From Adiantum capillus-veneris (taxonomy: Eukaryota > Streptophyta > Polypodiopsida > Polypodiales > Pteridaceae): a stretch of DNA of 64,000 nt. The notes under the pieces are model-generated. The model was given only the letters and a program-made list of their open reading frames with translations. It did not search any database and was not told the origin of the DNA. A program made the translations under genes and the position numbers. Positions 1-11,818 of the stretch are shown here, in pieces (positions within the stretch are counted from its first letter, which is position 1; each line of letters begins with the position of its first letter). Location: contig CM043942.1 in the NCBI GenBank assembly GCA_014529385.2, forward strand, positions 36,608,469-36,672,468, in the 5' to 3' direction.

Positions 1-772
1 GAAAGTTCACAATCTTCTCACTCCATTTGGGTATGGTTTTGACTAGGAATAGAGAAGTATCGGGCAACTCATCATCGAGTCCAGTAGGGGCTTCACCATT
101 GGGTATGCAAGACAAATGATCCGCCATGAAACTTCTTTTACTAGGCCTCACCACAACGGTAAAATCAAACTCAAGAAGAATTAACAACCGTCGTGTAATT
201 CTTCCCATGGAACAAGGTTTATTTACTAGATACAACAAGGCTTGATGATCAACATAGAAAACAAACTTGTTGGCCAGAAGGTAGTAGTGAAATTTCTTCA
301 CTGCATAAATCATACCTAAACCTTCTCGCTCTATAGTGGTGTAGTTTCTCTCGACATCATTGAATTGACGACTTGCAAAGCTAATGGGGTAGTCCAGTTT
401 ATGTTCTCTTGGTTGAGCTAGAACACACCCAATAGCAAAGTTTGATGCATCAATATGCACATGGAAAATTACATTCCAATCGGGCACTCGTAGAATAGGA
501 GCGCTAGTGAAGGTCTTTTTCAATGACTCATAAGCATGGTCACACTCTGCGGTCCATTGGAACTCAATAAGAAGCTTGTACAAAGGACAAGCTATCTTGG
601 CAAAGTTTAAAATAAACCGTCGGTAATAACCAACATGGCCCATGAACCTTTGAGCTCCTTTATAGTTTGTAGGTGGTGGAAATTCAACAATGGCTTTAAT
701 TTTGCTCTCATATGTGGAAATCCCATTTTTGGACAATATATGCCCTAAAATGACTCCATGTTTAACCCAAAT
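1..772 (-). pseudogene. RT thumb/connection and RNase H domain (partial)
   Basis: Read on the minus strand from 772 to 1, one frame stays open to the window edge. It begins with the post-RT block VKHGVILGHI, then QRFMGHVGYYRRF and the RNase H region: HVHIDAS (first catalytic Asp), NYTTIEREGL (catalytic Glu) and VDHQALLYL (catalytic Asp), ending near a block seen at 47230 in the plus copy. The three RNase H acidic residues are kept. RNase H removes genomic RNA during reverse transcription in the virus-like particle. The join to the RT segment upstream is broken by loss of one T near 770. It has no start of its own; it is the continuation of pol. Confidence 0.85.
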
Positions 773-1707
773 TGGCATTTGAAAGGGTTTAAGGAGATGC
801 GATATAATCTACACTTCTCAAACATTTTTCGTAAGGATGATAGATGTTCTTTCCAAGAGGAATAAACACAAAGGTCATCTAAGAAATCTTCACAAAACTC
901 TATCAAATATTCTCTAAAAGCAGTGTTTATTAATCTTTGAAAAGTATCAGGGGCATTGGTTAAGCCTAAAGCCATAACACGAAATGTGAACACTCCAAAT
1001 TCGGTTATAAAGGCTTTTTTAGCTTGGTTCTCCATCGCAATTGTGATTTGATTGTAGCCAGAGTACCCATCTAAAAAGCTATAAGCTTCCTTCCCTGCAA
1101 CTCTTTCAAGAACATGTTCTGAATATGGCAAGGGGTAATGGTCCCTCCTAGTGGCGGCATTGACCTTCTTGAGATCCATACACACTCTGAGTTTTCCATT
1201 ATTTTTTGGCACAATCACTATTGGAGATACCCATTCTGAGTGCTCAATAGGGTATATGAATCCACATTTCACAAGCTTTTCAATCTCTTCTTGAATGATT
1301 TTTGCATATTTAGGATTCATTGGGTAGGGTCGTTGCTGAATTGATTTAGCCATGCTATTCATGGGGATTGTGTGTTGCACCACGGAAGGTGGAACACCTT
1401 TCATATCATGATATGTCCAGGAAAATATATCCCTGAATTCCTTGAGAAGTTCTTTAAGTACACACTCCTCAGTCTCTGTCAGATCTTGGGCAATGAAAAC
1501 AGGTTTGGACTCTTCTCTTGGGTTTGATAACTCTATTTTCTTAACTATCACTGGTGGACCATCATAGACTCCATTGCTTCCATCGATAGGTTTTCTTTGA
1601 GCCTTTGTATAGACAACCTTACATTCCTCTGTGGTGTAGGATTTGAAATGTTCAGATGCAGGGTGTAAGTCTGTGGGGTCCTGCTGTTCTGTGGACTGTG
1701 ATTTCAC
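745..1707 (-). pseudogene. Reverse transcriptase domain (pol), family 1
   Basis: The 320-residue segment carries the Ty3/gypsy RT blocks: QHTIPM and QRPYPMNPKYA, SPIVIVPKNNGKLRVCMDLKKVN cut here to its landmark VPKNNGKLRV, the palm motif YSFLDGYSGYNQI, GLTNAPDTFQRL, and the catalytic box FLDDLCVYSS. The usual Y of YxDD is F in this family. RT copies the element RNA into DNA from the tRNA primer. The frame is lost after FKCQF through a one-base deletion in a T run near 770, and the domain continues at 772-1. There is no convincing start codon; the true frame enters from the protease side. Confidence 0.9.
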
Positions 1708-1952
1708 TTCCGATTCCTTTTGTTGTTGAGCTAACTCTCGATTTTGTCATCTCCTTATGGTACGACTCAACTTTCGCTTCTCTGTAGCCTTTGTGTGATG
1801 TCAATGGGTTGTGGACTACACCACATAACACTTTGAAGGTATTCACCCCAGTTATCTACCAACTTCCGATGAGCATCACTTGCCTCTATGTAATTAAGCC
1901 ATTCTGTGGTATATTTCTTTTCATTTATTCTAGCATGCACATTTGCTTGATA
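1708..1952 (-). other. Protease-RT junction with stops
   Basis: This 245-bp stretch separates the protease/linker frame (stop after KRYKRR, at 1953) from the RT frame and contains stops in the pol frame. The equivalent place is also broken in the outer element (45376-45649) and the nested element (32676-33135). Ogre-type plant elements carry an intron between protease and RT, so a processed junction is possible, but no splice pair was proven here. Confidence 0.4.
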
Positions 1953-2905
1953 TCATCGCCTCTTATATCTCTTACTCTTCTTGTCTAATTTTCGATTAGA
2001 ACTGATCTCTAGTGAAGAGTCACTAGATGAATTGCTTCTTGTGTCTTCTGCTCCCTTGGATAGATTGTCATCTGAGGTACCACTGGGCCCTGAATGGTTT
2101 GTCCCCACATTTGCACTAAGATTTAACTCAGATTCTTTGTCCTCAGAGTCAATTTCAATTGATGATTCTGACCCCAAATCGTGTGGGCTATAGGCTTGTG
2201 AGGCGCTACTTGTTCCAATGCCAGTCAAACCTTCATCCTGTAGGTCATTAGAAGCTATATGCATTGCTTCTAGCATATTTAAGGGTACGAGTGGTGGCAT
2301 TTCATCCCCCTGGGGTGTTACCCAGGTCATCGCCCTATTTTCCCAAGTATCTATGGTTGATGCTAGGTGGACCCAATCCACATTGTCCGACTTAGTCATC
2401 CCAGGTAGTACATCCATATCAGGAGAATATTCCCCAGCATCAGTGTCTGCTTTACACGTGTAACAATACTGCAATGGGGCCAAGTGAACTGTGATGTCAG
2501 ATCTATGATCAATTATAAACTTGTTTCCTAGGGGATGTGCTCGACCAGTTATAAGATCCACTCGAATGACAGAATCTTGGAACTGCAGGTAGACATGGTT
2601 TTTAGACCAGTCATGCACCATTTTTGCTTCCCTCATGAAAGGACATACTAAGATCATCTCCGATGCCATAGTGTGTTTGGAGAAATCCATAACAATGAAG
2701 GTAATCTTTATTTTATGTCCAAAGAACTTGATCTTGAGATCTTCTAGCATCCCAATAGGTTTAACAATAGACCCATTGGCCATCTTTACTACTATGGTTG
2801 TGGTCGCAAGGTGAGGTCTTCCCATAGTTTCCTAGCAATTTTTAGTGACAATGCTAACCCCAACACCACCATCAAGGATTACCTTCACAGTTAATCCCTT
2901 AGTAG
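1953..2905 (-). pseudogene. Retropepsin (protease) and acidic pol linker, family 1
   Basis: On the minus strand the segment opens with the active-site block LDGGVGVS (D-G-G in place of the usual D-S/T-G), then an in-frame TAG where related copies have W, then MGRPHL and the flap region, and the second conserved block MILVCPFM (elsewhere MILGRPFM; here the G is V). About 200 residues of acidic, serine-rich linker follow, ending in the basic KKSKRYKRR. The aspartic protease would cut Gag and Pol inside the particle. Loss of the LG motif glycine and the stop make this copy inactive. Confidence 0.8.
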
Positions 2906-3645
2906 TGATTGGTATGGTCGCATTGGATTCATGACCCTCAAAGTATTGTCCCAACTTGTTAACAGGTATTTCTATACAAGGTCCTCATTTAGGTTGGGTT
3001 GTGGATCTAAGTGTTCCTCCTCTATTGGAATCTCCCAGATCCATCCATCTGTGTAAATTGTGGTAGCCCAAACTTCAGTTCTCCATTGAGGAAGGCTCAA
3101 AGAGCTGAGACTAGCTCAGGGTCTTTATATAGTTTGGACATGATGGTGGTTCTAACTTCTGAAGACATGAAATCCATCAATTTGGCAATGTTTAACGACA
3201 CCTTTTGGACTTCAGTCCCTTGACATGGGGAAGATGGGATCTCCATTTCTTCGATAGGATCAGGTAGTCCCTTTGTAAACATTCTTTCCATCAAGAAGTG
3301 AGTACGCCCACTTTCTCATGACTTTAAGTCACTTTCTTCTTGGATGACACTAGGTATGGCTAAGGGTCTATGGACTTGGTGAGGTTGTTGTTGTGTAGCA
3401 AACACGGTGTTTGTAATCTGGATCTGCCTAGGTGCTGGTTCTAGATCCCTTTGGGTATCTTCTACCAAACTCCTTAATTGTTTGTTTCTCTCAATCTCCT
3501 CCGTAGGGATTGGATAAGTTCCAATCTTCTTCTTGGATCCTGGCCATTCTGGCTCATGAAGATCTTCCTTGTTGGTTTCTATCTTAGTGGTCGTTTTGGT
3601 CTCCATGGTTTCACCTGAATCAGAATCCTCTTCAACGTCGTTCAT
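2906..3645 (-). pseudogene. Gag-protease linker region, family 1
   Basis: Two open stretches, 3645-3316 and 3294-3097, encode a charged linker (NDVEEDSDSGETMETK, then RSLVEDTQRDLEPAPRQIQI) and a more structured block containing GLPDPIEEMEIPSSP and VSLNIAKLMDFMSSEVRTT. Both blocks recur in the plus copy (24490-25100) and in the third copy (56845-57110), the second being well conserved in all three, so it probably forms a real domain before the protease. I do not recognise its family. Frame changes near 3300 and 3000 break the reading frame. Confidence 0.65.
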
Positions 3646-3711
3646 ATATATGGGGTCGTCACCAGTCCCTATGTTGGTCTTTGAAATGGGGTCTGACTTC
3701 GCTTCTTTTTG

Positions 3712-4800
3712 CTATCTCTTCCTTCGTGTTTTCTTCTTTTTTTGAGATTGGGCAATTGATGCCGTGTCTCTTTCCTCAAGAATATAATTTTGTTTTTGGA
3801 GCATCGATCGTGTGAGTACGTTTATTGGTACCACAAGTGTACTTTGTGATGGCTCCTCGGTAACCTCAATCAAGTTTAATGGAGTGATCTTTGGTGCATT
3901 TGGATTATTTGGACATTGGGCAATCAAATGATCTATGCCACATCGATTACACATGAGTATCAGCATTGTAGACGTGCTCGCTTGATTGGTTTGCATTAGT
4001 GTGGCGTTCTTTTGTAGCCTAATAGGACACTCGACTACACGATGTGGACCTCCACACTCATAGCATTGAAGAGGTGGTCTCTTAGCAGTGTAATTGATAT
4101 TTTAGCCTCTTGCAGCAAGAGCAGCTACTTGATAGATAGGTTTGACTTGTCCCCAATAGTACTCCATGTAGTAGCATTGAAGAGGTGGTCTCTTAGCAGT
4201 GTAATTGATATTTTGGCCTCTTGCAGCAAGAGCAGCTACTTGATAGACAGGTTTGAGTTGTCCCCAATAGTCCTCCATGTAGTATTGTGGACTTTCTTCA
4301 AGCACATCCATACCATAGGCAATATTAGGGTCTATATCTTCCTCACAGCCTTCCAAACAAGCAATAGATGACTCACAACCCACTTGATTCATAGAAGTGA
4401 TTCTCGGATGTGGTGGTTGCGATTCTAGCACTGGAGATGGCAAGGGTGTGGTTTGAACAACATTTTGGGCATTAGGGACCATGTGTTGCACTGTTTGTTC
4501 AGGAGGCGGGCCTGACATCAATGCAGGCACTCGAGGTGTGTCTGTCCATGCTAAGGTTGGTCTATTGGCCATCCCACGCTTAAATACTATGTAATACTTA
4601 GCTTGATGACCATACCTCCCACAGGCGTTGCAGTTCCCATTGAATTTTACTCTAAAAGTAGGGCATTCACTGGTACTATGTGGTCCATAGCATACTGAGC
4701 ACCATTGTTGCTCCCTTCTTGGATACATATGATTGTTTTGCGGAGTACGATTATCTCTAAGACTCTCTTGAATGGCCTTGGTGAGATATGCTAAAGTCAA
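3712..4800 (-). pseudogene. Gag zinc-knuckle (nucleocapsid) region, family 1
   Basis: Read from 4800 to 3712, this part holds several zinc-knuckle-like motifs: CSVCYGPHSTSEC, CNACGRYGHQAKYY (last Cys replaced), a Cys/His pair near 4045 and CNRCGIDHLIAQC. Most have the spacing C-x2-C-x3-H-x4-C, one residue shorter than the classic retroviral C-x2-C-x4-H-x4-C. They would bind element RNA. Proline-rich linkers lie between them and a lysine-rich KKKKTRRKR tail closes the segment at 3720. A 111-bp in-frame tandem duplication lies inside (4061-4282). A frame change near 4000-4100 splits the ORF. Confidence 0.8.
4061..4282 (-). repeat. Tandem duplication of 111 bp (37 codons) in gag
   Basis: Two head-to-tail copies, 4061-4171 and 4172-4282, differ at only a few bases. 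Each encodes a block beginning YYME(D/Y)YWGQ and ending RPPLQCY. The outer plus copy has a single unit near 23990-24110, so the duplication is specific to this copy and keeps the frame. Confidence 0.9.
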
Positions 4801-5669
4801 TCAGATATCTTTGGATCCTTAGCAATAGGCTTTAGGGTCATTGGTTGATGCCCTGATGCTTGCGAGCTAATAGATTTAGGCTCAACAGGCACTCTTTCTC
4901 CTTGAATCATTAAATTATCCTCCAATTGGATCGCATTGGTGGTGACTGCTTCCCAAGTGGTGATACCTCTAATGACTAGGCCATTGTAGATATCCTCATG
5001 TCGTAATCCCCTAATGAATCTATCAAGAAATTGATTATTATTGAAGCGCTCATTTGGATTACAACGACAATTCAAATGATTTAAGCGACTAATAAAGTCT
5101 CTCACTAACTCTCCTTCCTCTCGTTGGGCTTTCTGGAGCTGAGAGGTTACACCCCAAAGCACTCCCTCTTGTATGTATTCTTTTAAGAACAGTCTCCTAA
5201 GAGTAGGGTTAATCGTTTTTTCTTCCACCTTTAGGGTTCTATACCAATCCCTTGCCTTCCCACTTAAGGTTAGGCTTAAAGAATTACTCTTATGCAGGTC
5301 ATTGTGTTCTCTTAGAGAATCGCATATTTGTTCAAACACTTCGATATTCTTTCTCACATCCCAGTCTCCACTAAATTTTTGTGTGAGCTTGGTTATTTGT
5401 ACTACCTTACTTCTAGGCTCTCTATCAGGCGTGTTACACATATTCTCAGCAATAGATTGACCGATAGCTTGAGCAAATGTTGCCAAGGCACCTAAGTGAG
5501 CAGGCACCATGGGTGAAGGCGCTCCAGAGACTACATGTGGAGTAGGTATTGGCATTGGGCTTGGCGCATAGGAAGCCCTTGGGTTCCATGTTGGGTATGA
5601 TGTTGTGCCATGTGGTGGCCCAAAGTTCATATGGGTGGCCCTAGGCATAGCAGACGTCGGATATGACAT
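4797..5669 (-). pseudogene. Gag core (Retrotrans_gag-type capsid region), family 1
   Basis: The 290-residue frame has a proline-rich N-terminal third and then the helical capsid-like region typical of plant gypsy Gag: VVQITKLTQKFSGDWD, FEQICDSLREHNDL, LTLSGKARDWYRTL, FLKEYIQEGVLWGV and FISRLNHLNCRCNPNE. The signature aromatic W of GKARDWY is intact here; in the plus copy it is a stop. Its end overlaps the zinc-knuckle frame at 4797-4800, suggesting that one continuous gag was shifted by a small indel. Confidence 0.85.
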
Positions 5670-5676
5670 GCTAATG

Positions 5677-7010
5677 CTAGCCGATATAGTCCCATGGAAA
5701 TAAGAGCTTGGGTGTGGTGGTTGTGGAGCATAGGTAGTTGAAACAATGGGAGGGGTAGGAAACTACATGAGTGCGATGACCCATAGGTGCATACGATTGG
5801 TACACACTTGTAGGTACCGTTGTTGCAGGCATTGAGCTACCATGTAGTGGAGCTTTACTAAAAAATGAGATCCATGGCGTGTTTCTCGGCATGCCCATCA
5901 TTGGGGTGGGCATGGTAGCCGTGGTGTCATCAAGGGAAAGATGAGCTAGACTTGGAAAGGTAAAGTTATCACTTGTGGGCACTGAGACCCCTGGCGAAAC
6001 AACATATGGAGGATCCATCGGGCTTACCAAGGGAGTCTCCATTCGCGATAAGGTCGGTTGTTTAGCTTTTCCTGTATCCAAGAATCTCATGAGACCCGTT
6101 GAAGGCATGTTGATCCCCTTGCTTTGTCTCTCTAACTCAATGACCCTATGGATGACCTCACAAACTCTTTGTTGTTGATCCTCCACAATAGTAGCACCCA
6201 TTGTGGATTGTAGGACATCTAACCAACCCACGTGATAGGTGTGACCTGTGTATAGGTCGGTTAGAGTTTTTGTTTGTAGTTCGTACTCCCAATTCTCACT
6301 TAGGAACGCTCCATCTAAACTTGAGGTGCTAGGGGTGTCCTTTGAACTAGATGCAATGTTTCTTTCTAGGGGTTTGCCCTTAGCGGTTGCTAAGTCAGGA
6401 GCACTCGATTGCTCTCCTAGCAAGGATATTGACATAGGGGCTTTCGATTTTAACTCTCTTCGTTGCTCCACCTTGCGTAAGCTCTTGATTTCCTTTTCCC
6501 TTTCTGCAAGGATATACCACTCAACCTCTTGCACTTTGGCAAGGCTTCTACCATCAGGTAATATAACCTCAGAGGAGAATAGTTCTGAAGAGTCAGGGGG
6601 TGTAGTGAACGGAGTATTCACCTGCACATTCTCTAAGGGCATAGGATCTATGTTGGTCATGAATGGAGAACTTACTTTCCCACCCCCCTCATTTACATCA
6701 TTAGCTCCATGTTCGGAGCGAGTGGCTCTACTAAAGGTTTTCCTCAAGCGGCTAAGCACGCTCGGCCCGGACCGCGGGCCCATGGTATGCATGTCTTGGC
6801 TTGAGCTATCGGGATTAGGCATTGGGAAACCCTCCATGACGTCGTAGTCAGGGAAGAGTCACTAGCTGCTATGTTTGGGTCTTGGTTTGTACTACCTTGG
6901 GTCCCCGCTGAGGGCCTGGAACCTAAGGTAGGTGGATATTGAGAACTCGCGTAAGTCAAAATTCTCTCTAGTTGCTCTGTCTCTAGCACACGACGAGAGC
7001 GCAGATGCAT
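5677..7010 (-). pseudogene. Gag N-terminal region, family 1
   Basis: Translation starts with ATG at 7010 in MHLRSRRVLE; the same start motif (M-N-L-R-S-G-R) opens gag in the outer and nested elements, which supports this start. A frameshift near 6845 moves the frame into 6837-5677 (MEGFPMPNPDSSSQ). The region is low-complexity and rich in Ser, Pro and Thr, with one conserved patch (VCEVIHRVIELERQSKGI, then GLMRFLDTGKA). Function of the N-terminal extension is unknown; Gag in compact elements lacks it. Confidence 0.75.
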
Positions 7011-7661
7011 GTGCCTTTGGCACCCTACAAGCGTCGGCGAATAACCTCAAAGGTGAACTGCTTACTTTTGTAGGCGTCCCGTTTTCACTCGTTTTTTTAA
7101 TTTTTATAAATGTTTTTTAATGATCGGTTTTTTGATTAAAGTGTATGATAGCTCAAAACGAGCGTATCACTCAGAGGGTCGTGGTGTCCTTTACAACATA
7201 ATGTTTGGTCACTTGAAGCTCCATTGGTCCTCAAAAAAGTCGATTTTTAGCTACGTGTGAAGCTAAAATACGTAATTTTAAAGGGCGATTGAGGCCTCAT
7301 TTTTTGGGATAAGGTTGCCGCGGCCGCGCTGTGCGCGTGAGCGCACACACACATTCTACCTACCTACTTATAACTAATACACCTACTGTTACACACTAAC
7401 ACACTTCATTAGCTCTAACAGATCTACTTCCTACTTACTGTACTTTACAAAGAACTAACATTCTGGATCTACAACCTTAATACTAACACCTTATCACAGA
7501 GAAAACACAGTACCTATTCAAAACCTCATTAACAAAGAAATACACAGTAGCAAAACAAACTCCTTCTTCTCAACGCACACACGTTCCTTCCCTACCTTTC
7601 CCACAATTGAAATTGCACCACAAAGAAGCACAGAGTGTCATTCAAGCTTAGTGTATGACAT
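7011..7661 (-). other. 5' leader of family-1 minus copy
   Basis: No gene. This is the untranslated leader between primer site and gag start. An AG/GG acceptor-like site lies just before the gag ATG (minus strand, near 7025), matching CTAG/GGG at 21712 in the plus copy. A perfect 7-bp-arm hairpin with a GTGA loop sits at 7330-7347. Confidence 0.6.
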
Positions 7662-7679
7662 TCCCCAGTAGCGGTGCCA
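7662..7679 (-). other. Primer-binding site, tRNA-Asp-like (degenerate)
   Basis: On the minus strand TGGCACCGCTACTGGGGA follows the LTR end by a few T residues. It differs in a few positions from TGGCGCCGTTGCCGGGGA, the complement of the 3' end of plant tRNA-Asp that stands intact at 26507. It primes minus-strand DNA synthesis. Confidence 0.8.
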
Positions 7680-7683
7680 AAAA

Positions 7684-8244
7684 TGTGCGCGTCTATCGCA
7701 CGTGTCAATGCAAGGAACTTTCCAATACACTGTGTGCGAGCCACAAGCACGCAACTAGCCTAAACTAGTAAGCTCAAAGATGGCGATGGTGTGTCACTCA
7801 CCGCTCTACGCTTGCTGTTGTGGAGGATTCCTCACCGCGAAGAAGAAGGACCCGCCGCTTCGCCGCGCTTGACCGCTTCGTCGTCACCGTGCCGTCGTCG
7901 CAATGCTCGATCACACACTCTCTGTCTCTCTCACGCATACACACACACACACAAGGAGATGATGAAGAAGAAGATAGAAATGGAGCAAGAGTACTCTTCA
8001 ATTGCACAAATGAAAGAATGAGTGAATTTTAAGTTTAGTTGAATTTTATATGAGCTCGCTCCATTCACACTTGGGCGCCCATGCTTAGCCAACTAATCCC
8101 TTGAATGTTCCAGTTAGAGTGTGCCTCTCATCGGTGATCACTCTTACCCTTTTCCTATTGGACCGACAAGCCCGGTACTTGACTCTACCAAATAAATAAT
8201 ACAACGCCCGTTGTAGGTGATAGGAATGTGCGTGAGGGTTAACA
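7684..8244 (-). repeat. 5' LTR of family-1 minus copy
   Basis: The LTR (561 bp) starts on the minus strand with TGTTAACCCTCACG and ends in CA just before the primer site. It matches the family-1 LTRs at 17081-17693 and 20017-20688, including a TATA-like CATATAAAA (8052-8044), the block TCGCCGATGAGAGGCGCA-like around 8110-8130, and GGTGAGTGACACACC in U5, which is a good splice-donor match. Its GA/GT microsatellite is short (around 7915-7950) compared with the other copies. Confidence 0.85.
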
Positions 8245-11200
8245 CTCTCTCTCTTTCTCTCTCTAAGAACTCGAGCTTCCACCTTGTCACAAGGGCATAT
8301 AAGCGAGAGAAAGAGCTAAGGGTAGGGAAGGAAAGCATAGAAAGAAGATCTCTCTACTGTTTCAACTTCGGTTTACAAGGGCTCTGAGAGATACCCCTCG
8401 CCGAGGGTCTAAGCACAAAATATACAATTTACACCTTTATACGATTTTCAATATACATCAGGGTTGCAAAAGCGTTTGCATAGGGAAGGAGCTCTCAACG
8501 CTCGACCAAGCATGGAGTTTAGGCCACGAGCTGAACTACATCCAGAGGCACCTAGTGGCTAGTGCTACCTCTGAATGGGTGTTATGGATGAAAGCATACT
8601 AAAGAAAAATATAACATTGTGGAGGGTGAATATATGTGTACACCGCATTGCGGGGAGAGAGAGAGAGAGAGAGAGTATAGTGGAGGATGAAATAGAGTGC
8701 ACAAAGACGTGAGAGAATGACAACAGAGAATCTTTAAATGCCCCAAACTAAATGAAACAAGAAACCATGTATTAATGCAATGAAAAAATTTGGTATACCA
8801 TAACATCAAAAATGTTTATGACAGAATAACTAGCAGAGCACCGGACCCTGCGTAGGGATTGACCGGTCCACCCATCCACATCCACTCTACTAAGATAGAG
8901 AGAATTTCACTTCGCTGGGAGCAAGCCAAAACACCTCCAACCTACCTAAGCCAGACATAAGCTGAGGCCGCTTTGCCTCCCTCCATGAACTTGAGCTCTG
9001 AAAGAATCCCGAGGACCAGTAGGTGGTAGGGTATCAACACCAACCATACTAGTTTAGGCACCACGCCTCTTTGATGCCCAACACCGGGTGTTTAGGCAAA
9101 GCCAAGGCAAAATCGTCGACGTGTTAGCCGTGGAAGTCATTCTACCCCGACGCACTAACAGTGTAGATGAGCCTAACAAAAAAGAAGAAGACCTAGGCAA
9201 CACCCCCAATCCAGCAAATCCCCCAAGTCAACGACTCTTTAGTCTAAGGCTAAGCGATGTAGGTGATCCTAGTCTTGTAGTGATGCTGCCATGAGAAACA
9301 TAACACATGAGCTCAATCACAATAGCACTTTCCATATGCACAAACAATCTTTTTCAACCAGGTAGAATGTACAGGGTCTCTACCCTTACACGTCTATCAT
9401 AAACCATCCAGATCACTTCATGATATAATCTCAAAACCATAAACCATAATCCGATCACATCACATGGGTGAGCACTCCACCCAACTCAGGTGAGGCATAA
9501 CCAATCTTGCATAACCACTTACAACATGGCTGCAATTTTTTTGGCAACATAACCGTATCGAGAAAAAACCATGAGACACACCGGCTTCCACCATAAATTC
9601 ACAACCATAATCCATGAGGGAATCTCAGCCCTTAACCACAAATCATAATCACACTGAACCAACTCCCACACTTGGAGTTTAGCATATCCCCTGCAATCAA
9701 CCGGAGTCCATATACATATGACTCTTAAGACACGATTATTTCATGCATAAAAAGAGTCCAACCAGCAACTAATCATGATATAAAAATACAATTTTGACAA
9801 CATTCAACCATGAAAAGTTGATGCATCACATCTCCACTTCACCTTCTAGCACATAGGGCTAGTTTTGGCCTAGAAAGGTGGAAAGCAATCATAACCATGC
9901 ACATGAGACATCCACATCAATCCATAAGTTTCCATACATCATATGATAACATTGCATCACCATAAACATGATGCAAAACAGCTCCGATCTTTGGGTCAAT
10001 CATAAACCAGAACTTCATACATATGCAAATTTTTTTTTGGACATTTTCTGGAGCATGCATAACATGAAAATGAAAGTTTTTTACCTCAAAAAAATGCATC
10101 AAGCTCAACTCCATAATATAGGCTAGCATTCTATCACATCACTTTCCGCATATGATACTCACATAACAAACGATAACCTAAAAAGAAAGCCGCTTAAATC
10201 ATATCTGCCTATGCGGTCCAGGTCGTTTAACCATATACCCCACATAAGTTTATGTGTATCTAATAATTGAAATAAACTCATTAAAACAAAACATAAATCA
10301 TAAATAAACAACTCGGTTAACTCATGATGTCAGATGGCACTCCCCCTTGGTAGCACCCCTACACGCGTAGGTATAACCGATTATGGAACGATTAATAACT
10401 CGCATTACCGAGCTGATAACAGAGACCTAAATACATTTATCATCAAGTTTCATCAGTATTTTTGATTGGGTAAGTGGGTTTGCCCATCTGGTGAATCTAT
10501 ATAGTGGTTCTCCAAGGAGCTTGGAGTCAAAATTTGGCTAAGTGCAATGGGTAGCAAGCTGTTTTTTGACCTTATCTCTTAGTTTGTGCGTGATTTTCAC
10601 ATGACACCAAAGAGAGAAATTTTTTAAATGAGGTGTTTTATCTCTGGTATAAAGGGTTGAGGATGATTCATAAAGGTTTGTGAGTTATAGCCAAATCAAT
10701 GTTCCTACCGCTTCTATGACGTGAAACAAAAAGCGCTTTTTATGCACGCACGTGATCATAAACACATCATGTGCATAAATCAGCGTGTTAAGCATGATGA
10801 TATAATCATGGGATACCTTCATACGTACTCGGTTAATCCATACATGCACTCGTATATGAAAAAACAATCACCGAGAGGGTGACTACTCAGAAAAATGACA
10901 TAGAGAGAGAGATGATGATGCCTATGGAATTTAGAGCTTCTCACCGTGCTTTTGGAATTGATTAGGGGCTATCGAAAGCGGGCTTCTTGATTTGCCGCAA
11001 GAGAGCAGTGATGAGAGCTACATAGAGGTTTTCACCACAAGAGCTTCCGAAGAGCGCGTACACCGTGAAACGAGAGAGGAGATAGTAAGCAAGTAGAGAG
11101 AGAATATTCTTCTTTTTCTTCTTGTTCTTCCCGAATACGAGAGAGAAGAGCTATGGAGATGGTGATAAAGAGCTTTCACCACTCCATATAATAGATACGT

Positions 11201-11807
11201 ATAGCCTTGCGGTAGTAGACGCAACAGACGACAATGAAAACCGAGGTATCTATGCCAATTTATAGTTTTTTCAACTGCCAGGAGTGTGCCCTAAGCTACA
11301 GGTAGCGCTGGTTTCACAGTTAGGAATAGCTTCATGCCTTTTGGGACTTTCCTAAAACTATGCCTTTGCTTTTGGTGGTCAATTTTCCCACTTACCATTC
11401 AATTTTTACAGCAAAATTGACCAATTGAACATTATCCGGTCAACTAATGGAACCTTAGCTAGACTATGCCGCACCGTAATGTCCCGACATAATTATGACT
11501 TTCCCGTACTGTCTCACGTATTTACGATATCGTTTTTTATAAAAATAATTCCCGTAAAAATCCCATTTTGTTTCGTTTTTACTCCGGGTGATCATTTTTA
11601 AATCCGACGGAAACTAAAATTGATATTTTTATGTTTAGGTCATCCTACATTGCTTTTCAAGAATGTTGAAAAGCACGAAAAGCTAAAAATAGCATAAAAA
11701 GAAAAAAAAAGTAAAATTTTCTAAAATTGAACCACGGGTTTACCTTGTTCACTGAAATAAGAAAGCGGACTCACTTTTCACTAAAAAGCACTAAAAATCA
11801 TGAAAAG
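8245..11807. other. Intergenic/decayed repeat DNA, no gene recognised
   Basis: No convincing coding sequence in 3.5 kb. It holds a short (GA)n run at 8654-8675 and AT-rich DNA with many short repeats of the style CATAAACCATAATC (9430-9700). All ORFs here are short, lack family motifs and have the look of chance frames. It is probably decayed LTR or retroelement tail, but I cannot assign a family. Confidence 0.6.
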
Positions 11808-11818
11808 CTAAAAATAGC
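11677..11818. repeat. Short direct repeat GAAAAGCTAAAAATAGC
   Basis: The 17-mer stands at 11677-11693 and 11802-11818 in the same orientation. A similar text in the opposite orientation (CTATTTTTAGCTTTTTCAT) occurs near 16350. These flank the truncated element at 11808-16163 on both sides, in inverted orientation. Confidence 0.6.

Larger units (their letters stand above)
1..8244 (-). mobile_element. Ty3/gypsy element, family 1, minus copy (5' LTR to RNase H; cut by window edge)
   Basis: On the minus strand the order is LTR (8244-7684), tRNA-Asp-like primer site (7679-7662), leader, gag, protease, RT and RNase H, running off the window at base 1. The order protease-RT-RNase H is that of Ty3/gypsy elements. 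Predicted proteins match, block by block, the plus-strand family-1 copy at 20017-25500/44645-48623, so this is an independent insertion of the same family in the opposite orientation. Several frameshifts and in-frame stops mark it as a decayed copy. Integrase and the 3' LTR lie outside the window. Confidence 0.9.

Noticed and set aside
9917-10129. Short ORFs in 8245-11807 as genes
   Set aside because: They are short, AT-rich, on both strands and without recognisable motifs or start context.
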